The notes under the pieces: model-generated
Databases searched by the model: none
The model's input: only the letters and a program-made list of their open reading frames with translations
What the model was told of the DNA's origin: nothing
Assembly (NCBI GenBank): GCA_036501845.1
Contig: DASXZO010000056.1
Location: forward strand, 1-9,932
Source: JBBREP01 sp036501845
Lineage (GTDB): Bacteria; Actinomycetota; Acidimicrobiia; IMCC26256; PALSA-610
Direction: 5' to 3'
DNA length: 9,932 bases
Made by a program: the position numbers and the translations under genes
Shown here: positions 6,943 to 9,932 of the stretch, piece by piece
Position numbering within the stretch: position 1 is the stretch's first letter
Layout: each line of letters opens with the position of its first letter

Positions 6943-7994
6943 AGCGCGCCCCAGGTGACCACGTCGTCGAAATCGATGTCGCGGCGCGCGGTGCGGCCGA
7001 CGACGGCGTCGATCATCTTCGGCGCGATGCCGAAGCCCGGGCGCTTCACGCACAGCATCTCGCGCCGCACGACCGTGCCGGCTGGGATCGCGACCGCGGC
7101 GACGAGCGAGCGCCGGGCCTTGGCGTACATCTCCACCGCCTCCTCATCCGACGGTCCGCGCTTGACGCCGTCGCCCAGCGCCTGCTCCACGTCGCGCACA
7201 TGCGACACCAGCTCGGCCAGCTCTTTGGGCTCGATCGCAAAAGGGTGATCGGGTCCCGACATCGACCGGTCGAGGGTCACGTGCTTTTCGAGCAGGCGCG
7301 CACCCAACGCGACTGCGGCCGGCGCCAGGTGAATGCCGGTGGTGTGGTCAGAGAGCCCGACGGGAAGGCCGAACGCTGCGGCCATCGCCGGGATCGAGCG
7401 GAAGTTCATCACCGAAGGCGGCGCCGGATAGAGCGACGCGCACTGCAACAGCGCGATCGCCTCGGTGCCGCCCTCACGGGCTGCGGTAACGGCGTCGTCG
7501 ATCTCACCGAGGGTGCACATGCCGGTCGACACGATCATCGGGCGGCCCTTCGACGCGATGTAGCGCACGAAGTCGAGGTCGACGATCTCGAACGACGCGA
7601 CCTTGAACGCCACCACGCCGAGCGCGTCGAGCTCGTCGACGGCGGCGCGATCGAATGGCGACGAGAAGAAATGCACACCTCGGTCGGCGCAGTGCCGCGC
7701 CAGCAATTCGTGCCACTCTCGCGGGAGGGCGAGCTCGTCGAGCAGCTGGTGCACCGGTTTGGTGCCGTGCTCGTCGAGATGTCGGAGATAGTCGAACTGC
7801 GGGGTGCGAGACGAGTAGAGCGCGCGCCCCGAATAGGTCTGGAACTTCACCGCGTCGACGCCGGCATCGGCCGCGGCGTCGATGAGGCGGCGGGCAACGT
7901 CGAGGTCGCGATTGTGGTTCGCGCCGACCTCGGCGATCACGTAGCAGGCGTGGCCCTCACCGACCTGGCGGTCACCGAGCTGGATCGTCGACAT
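6939..7994 (-). CDS. neuB: NeuB-family nonulosonic acid synthase with C-terminal SAF domain (NeuB/LegI/PseI/SpsE)
   Basis: 351 residues, the normal family length. The TIM-barrel part shows AEVGANHN (21-28), KFQTY (50-54), FFSSPFD (109-115), FKVASFEI (130-137), STGM (156-159), CASLYPAP (185-192), GLSDHTTG (213-220) and EKHVTLDR (236-243); His217 and His238 are the likely metal ligands. The SAF domain is about 300-351 (SLVAAVAIPAG...). The enzyme condenses phosphoenolpyruvate with a six-carbon N-acyl sugar to a nine-carbon sialic-acid-like product. The segment MSGPDHPFAIEPKEL (245-259) resembles NeuB/LegI, which have GPDH, more than PseI, which usually has GGxDS; this sits oddly with a PseG-type hydrolase next door. 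The ATG at 7994 has GGAGG seven bases upstream, overlapping the end of the preceding gene; the open extension to 8858 is antisense to nothing but overlaps that gene and is rejected. Confidence 0.95.
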   Translation of the reverse strand: MSTIQLGDRQVGEGHACYVIAEVGANHNRDLDVARRLIDAAADAGVDAVKFQTYSGRALYSSRTPQFDYLRHLDEHGTKPVHQLLDELALPREWHELLARHCADRGVHFFSSPFDRAAVDELDALGVVAFKVASFEIVDLDFVRYIASKGRPMIVSTGMCTLGEIDDAVTAAREGGTEAIALLQCASLYPAPPSVMNFRSIPAMAAAFGLPVGLSDHTTGIHLAPAAVALGARLLEKHVTLDRSMSGPDHPFAIEPKELAELVSHVRDVEQALGDGVKRGPSDEEAVEMYAKARRSLVAAVAIPAGTVVRREMLCVKRPGFGIAPKMIDAVVGRTARRDIDFDDVVTWGAL

Positions 7995-8001
7995 ACCAAG
8001 G

Positions 8002-8006
8002 CCTCC
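8002..8006 (-). promoter_or_regulatory. Shine-Dalgarno of the neuB-family gene
   Basis: GGAGG on the minus strand at 8006-8002, seven bases ahead of the ATG at 7994 and directly before it in the 14-bp gap after the TPR gene's TGA (8011-8009). It fixes the start of the synthase and suggests strong re-initiation at the head of the sugar genes. Confidence 0.65.
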
Positions 8007-8008
8007 GC

Positions 8009-9190
8009 TCACGCGCCCGATGCAACCGAGGCGAGGATCGCCGCCACCTGAGTGTCGCCGCGCCGGCGCGCCACGGTGGCGAGCGTGTCGCGTTCGCGAT
8101 CCGGAACCAGCGCAACGAAGTTGTCGCGTGTGAGGTGGTCGGCTGCGGGCAGCGTGAGCCCGGCCACGAGCACTGCGAACCCGGCATCGTCGTGACCGCG
8201 CCGAACCAGCTCCGAGGCGAGGGTCAGGCAACGCGCCGTGGAGGTGGCTGCGGCCACGACGAACGTGTCCGACAGAATCGGCGCGCGTTCGGCGCACAAC
8301 TCGAGCATCTGCAGCAGGTCGTCGTCGGCGAGCAGCGGCACCGCACCGGCGAGCGCGGCACGCGACCGATCGGCATCGAGCGCTGCGGCCACCATTGCTG
8401 CCTCGACGCGCTCGGTCGGGGGGATGCCGGCGCGCTCGGCACGCTCGTGTACGGGTGAACGGGCCGATGCGCCAGTCGAAGCAAGCCGCACACTCCACCG
8501 CAGTGCCGCATCGGCGTCGAGCCGCCAGGCGAAGAGCGTCGCCGCGGCGAGCACCGCACGGTCGGCGGGCCGGCGGGCCCAGATCGCCTCGGCAATCGCG
8601 TCGATGCCCTCCACGGGCGCGCCCGCGATCCATCCGAACATCGCCGCAACCGCACCCGGCTCGAGATAGTCGAGCACGTCGTCGGGAGCGAATGCACCAG
8701 CCGCCGCGAGCATGGCGGTGGCTTCCCAGAGTGGTGGGGCCAACGGCGCGGCCGAGAGTGCGGCGTGCAGCTGCGCGATCGCATCTCGGTCGCGACCCGC
8801 TTCGTGCAGCGCGCGGATACGCACCGACCACAACGCGGGTTGTGAGCACGGGAACCACGGATCACACGGCGTCGCGACGGGGTCGGAGTCGCCGGTCAAC
8901 TGGAGCGCGCCCACCGCATCACCGAGTTGCACGCACGCCGACGCGTCGAGCAGCGCGGCGAGGGCCTCGTCGCCGCTGTCGCGACGCATCCGGCCGGTGA
9001 ACTCGGCTACCTCCCACGGGCGCTGGAATCCGAGGAGCAGCGCGGCGATGTGCGCCGACGCGCTGACGCGCACCACTCGCTGTGAGGCATGCTCGCTCGC
9101 GAGCTCGAACCGGTCGAGCGCTTCGTCCTCACGCTTGTCGGCGAGGAGTTGCAGCGCGCGATCGAAATCGGCATCACCCGAATCACTCAC
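8009..9190 (-). CDS. TPR-like helical-repeat protein of unknown function, first gene of the glycosylation operon
   Basis: 393 residues, soluble, Ala-rich (about a quarter Ala) and almost wholly helical in appearance, with no signal peptide or membrane segment. Repeat-like helix pairs are visible at about 10-35 (FDRALQLLADKREDEALDRF) and about 150-180 (LWSVRIRALHEAGRDRDAI followed by QLHAALSAAP), which fit degenerate tetratricopeptide repeats; later parts are too diverged to count. No glycosyltransferase, Maf or nuclease motif was found. The start is GTG at 9190 with GAGGAGGG ending six bases upstream; a frame extension to 9274 lies in the regulatory region and has no ribosome site. It is 14 bp ahead of the neuB-family gene and divergent from flgB. 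The position makes a role in flagellin recognition or export-linked glycosylation attractive (Caulobacter FlmG combines TPRs with a transferase), but that is inference; the protein itself is not recognised. Confidence 0.75.
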   Translation of the reverse strand: MSDSGDADFDRALQLLADKREDEALDRFELASEHASQRVVRVSASAHIAALLLGFQRPWEVAEFTGRMRRDSGDEALAALLDASACVQLGDAVGALQLTGDSDPVATPCDPWFPCSQPALWSVRIRALHEAGRDRDAIAQLHAALSAAPLAPPLWEATAMLAAAGAFAPDDVLDYLEPGAVAAMFGWIAGAPVEGIDAIAEAIWARRPADRAVLAAATLFAWRLDADAALRWSVRLASTGASARSPVHERAERAGIPPTERVEAAMVAAALDADRSRAALAGAVPLLADDDLLQMLELCAERAPILSDTFVVAAATSTARCLTLASELVRRGHDDAGFAVLVAGLTLPAADHLTRDNFVALVPDRERDTLATVARRRGDTQVAAILASVASGA

Positions 9191-9196
9191 TGCTGC

Positions 9197-9201
9197 CCTC
9201 C
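9197..9201 (-). promoter_or_regulatory. Shine-Dalgarno of the TPR-like gene
   Basis: GGAGG on the minus strand at 9201-9197, within GAGGAGGG, lies six bases ahead of the GTG at 9190. It is the reason for choosing this GTG over upstream in-frame codons. Confidence 0.65.
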
Positions 9202-9234
9202 TCGTGGGTACGCCGATCGAACTCTTCCGCTGTC

Positions 9235-9262
9235 TGATCGGCGGGCGCGGCGGTGCGGCGAG
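9235..9262 (-). promoter_or_regulatory. Candidate FliA/WhiG-type promoter for the glycosylation operon
   Basis: On the minus strand GCCGATCA (9242-9235) matches 7 of 8 bases of the sigma-28/WhiG -10 element GCCGATAA. Sixteen bases upstream is CTCG (9262-9259), one base off the CTCA-like -35 that I recall for motile actinomycetes. A start near 9228 would leave a leader of about 38 nt with a well-placed Shine-Dalgarno. CCGATC is frequent in GC-rich DNA (another copy is at 9213-9218), so this remains a candidate. Confidence 0.35.
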
Positions 9263-9270
9263 GGACGGAC

Positions 9271-9287
9271 TCAAGACTGTTTCAAGA
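9271..9287. repeat. Direct repeat TCAAGA x2, 11 bp apart, between the divergent promoter candidates
   Basis: TCAAGA occurs at 9271-9276 and 9282-9287, starts 11 bp apart, which puts both copies on the same face of the helix. The pair stands out as AT-rich in a GC-rich region and lies upstream of both candidate -35 elements, where an activator or shared regulator would bind. No regulator is identified. Confidence 0.3.
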
Positions 9288-9309
9288 TCGCTGCACGGGG
9301 TCTCGACGG

Positions 9310-9337
9310 CTCAACTGCACCCCGCCGCGACCGATCG
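9310..9337 (+). promoter_or_regulatory. Candidate FliA/WhiG-type promoter for flgB
   Basis: CTCAA at 9310-9314, a 15-base spacer, then ACCGATCG at 9330-9337. The sigma-28/WhiG consensus is TAAA (CTCA in some motile actinomycetes), 15-17 bases, GCCGATAA, so the -35 and spacing fit well and the -10 matches 5 of 8 positions. Transcription from about 9345 would give a leader of about 100 nt before flgB. No sigma-70-like -10 is visible in the 257-bp divergent region. Confidence 0.35.
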
Positions 9338-9424
9338 TGGGTCCCGCAGCCGCAGCATGCGGCCGACTCCGGCGAGGGAACGCCGGCGTTCGCACCAGGG
9401 ACGGCGGGGCTGGCGGAGGCTCCC

Positions 9425-9451
9425 GTGCCGAACGTGACGCGATCACGATGA
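9425..9451 (+). other. Possible eight-codon leader ORF overlapping the flgB start
   Basis: GTG at 9425 begins MPNVTRSR and stops at TGA 9449-9451, overlapping the flgB ATG as ATGA. It has GGAGG at 9415-9419, five bases ahead, whereas flgB itself has no Shine-Dalgarno at normal distance. This would allow translational coupling into flgB. The ORF is very short, so chance is a real alternative. Confidence 0.25.
9433..9447 (+). other. Palindrome abutting the flgB start codon
   Basis: CGTGA (9433-9437) and TCACG (9443-9447) form a perfect 5-bp stem over a 5-nt CGCGA loop that ends on the base before the ATG. In RNA it could mask the start region or bring the distant GGAGG (9415-9419) closer. As DNA it could be an operator half-site pair. 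Its small size makes it weak evidence alone. Confidence 0.25.
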
Positions 9452-9792
9452 GCGACCTCGCGATCAGCGCGATCAGCGCGTCGCTCGACGGCCTGGCCGC
9501 ACAAGAGCGGATCATCGCCCAGAACCTCGCCAATGCCGACACGCCCGGCTACACCGCCGGACAGGTCAACTTCGAGGACTCCCTGCGTAGCGCGATCGCC
9601 AAGGGCGATCCCACCAAGACCTCGATCACGACCACGCCGTCGACCGACCCGGCGAACGTCGACGGCAACAACGTGAGCGTCGACGAGCAGTCGGTGTCGC
9701 TCACCGGGACCGCGTTGCAGTACCAGCTGATGACGTCGGCCATGAACAACGAGCTGCACATTCTCCACGAATCGATGCGGAGTGATCTATGA
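9448..9792 (+). CDS. flgB: Flagellar basal-body rod protein FlgB
   Basis: 114 residues, a usual length for FlgB. The N-terminus MSDLAISAISASLDGLAAQERII is the amphipathic rod/hook helix, followed by the family signature QNLANADTPGY (25-35) and VNFEDSL (40-46). A Ser/Thr-rich variable stretch (about 50-70) leads to DGNNVSVDEQ (72-81), the conserved FlgB/FlgC C-terminal motif, and the closing helix TALQYQLMTSAMNNELHIL. FlgB forms the proximal rod next to the MS ring/FliE and is exported by the flagellar type III system without a cleaved signal. It is normally the first gene of a flgB-flgC-fliE operon and probably leads one here to the right. The ATG at 9448 matches the family start but has no ordinary ribosome site; see the leader ORF and palindrome. 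It is transcribed divergently from the sugar operon. Confidence 0.95.
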   Translation: MSDLAISAISASLDGLAAQERIIAQNLANADTPGYTAGQVNFEDSLRSAIAKGDPTKTSITTTPSTDPANVDGNNVSVDEQSVSLTGTALQYQLMTSAMNNELHILHESMRSDL

Positions 9793-9932
9793 GCCCCTGG
9801 GGGCGCGAAGCCGACCTGAACACACGTGCGCAGCACCGCGCTTCGGCGCGAGGCGAGCGGGGGTGGCCAAGCCCCTGGGGGCGCGAAGCCGACCTGAACA
9901 CACGTGCGCAGCACCGCGCTTCGGCGCGAGGC
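9792..9932. repeat. Tandem 63-bp repeat, two copies with 78-bp period, hairpin-rich
   Basis: Positions 9792-9854 and 9870-9932 are identical over 63 bp, separated by a 15-bp spacer (9855-9869). Each unit holds three palindromes: CCCC-T-GGGG near its left end, GTGC-GCA-GCAC (9826-9836 in copy 1) and CGCGC-TTCG-GCGCG (9837-9850), the last a five-pair stem closing a C(UUCG)G tetraloop. The period is a multiple of three and both strands stay open, but the encoded peptides resemble no protein and the first unit begins on the last base of the flgB stop. It is best read as a non-coding REP/BOX-like element. The window ends exactly at the second copy's end, so more copies may follow. Confidence 0.9.

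Noticed and set aside
7995..8858. Upstream in-frame extension of the NeuB-family gene
   Set aside because: The ATG at 7994 has a good GGAGG and gives the normal family length; the extension is Arg-rich and lies inside the TPR-like gene in another frame.
9089..9451. Plus-strand frame of 120 codons crossing the divergent region and ending at the flgB start
   Set aside because: Most of it is antisense to the TPR-like gene. Only the last eight codons, with their own GGAGG, were kept as a possible leader ORF.
9549..9914. Minus-strand open frame with a repeated peptide covering the terminal repeat
   Set aside because: The peptide repetition comes only from the 78-bp DNA period; the frame runs antisense into flgB and has no ribosome site or family likeness.
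9792..9932. CRISPR array
   Set aside because: Only two units, a 63-bp repeat longer than CRISPR repeats, a 15-bp spacer too short, and no cas genes.

Overview
The window is high-GC DNA with C/G-ending codons, many GTG starts and strong GGAGG ribosome-binding sites. It carries a flagellar rod gene and the tail of a DUF222/13E12-type HNH protein. Together these suggest a motile high-GC actinobacterium, perhaps of the Acidimicrobiia; the placement is inference, as no rRNA or phylogenetic marker is present.

Layout. (1) 2-238, plus strand: C-terminal end of an HNH endonuclease that enters from the left. It is convergent with the next block, and an 8-bp inverted repeat spans both stop codons. (2) 252-9190, minus strand: eight to nine genes packed head to tail, read from right to left: TPR-like protein, NeuB-family nonulosonate synthase with SAF domain, PseG/SpsG-like UDP-sugar hydrolase, SpsF-like cytidylyltransferase fused to a GNAT acetyltransferase, WbpG/PseA-type N-acetyl-sugar amidotransferase, HisH-type glutaminase, HisF2/AglZ-type partner, then (after a 98-bp gap) a DUF3237 protein and a PMT-type membrane glycosyltransferase. 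Three successive junctions in the core are identical 4-bp GTGA overlaps. (3) 9191-9447: divergent regulatory region with candidate FliA/WhiG-type promoters on both strands and an 11-bp-phased TCAAGA direct repeat between them. (4) 9448-9792, plus strand: flgB. (5) 9792-9932: two copies of a 63-bp hairpin-rich repeat with a 78-bp period, starting at the last base of the flgB stop codon and cut by the window end.

How the genes fit together. NeuB, PseG, SpsF and the acetyltransferase domain cover the later steps towards a CMP-activated nonulosonic acid of the pseudaminic/legionaminic kind. The amidotransferase, HisH and HisF2 form a module known from Pseudomonas O-antigen and related loci: glutamine-derived ammonia is delivered to convert an N-acetyl group into an acetamidino group. 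HisF2 has lost the first catalytic Asp of true HisF, so these are not histidine-biosynthesis genes. The early dehydratase and aminotransferase (PseB/PseC or LegB/LegC type) and a dedicated nonulosonate transferase are not in the window. Divergence from flgB, with FliA-like promoter candidates on both sides, suggests that the sugar decorates flagellin and is made on the flagellar schedule. That link is inferred from context.
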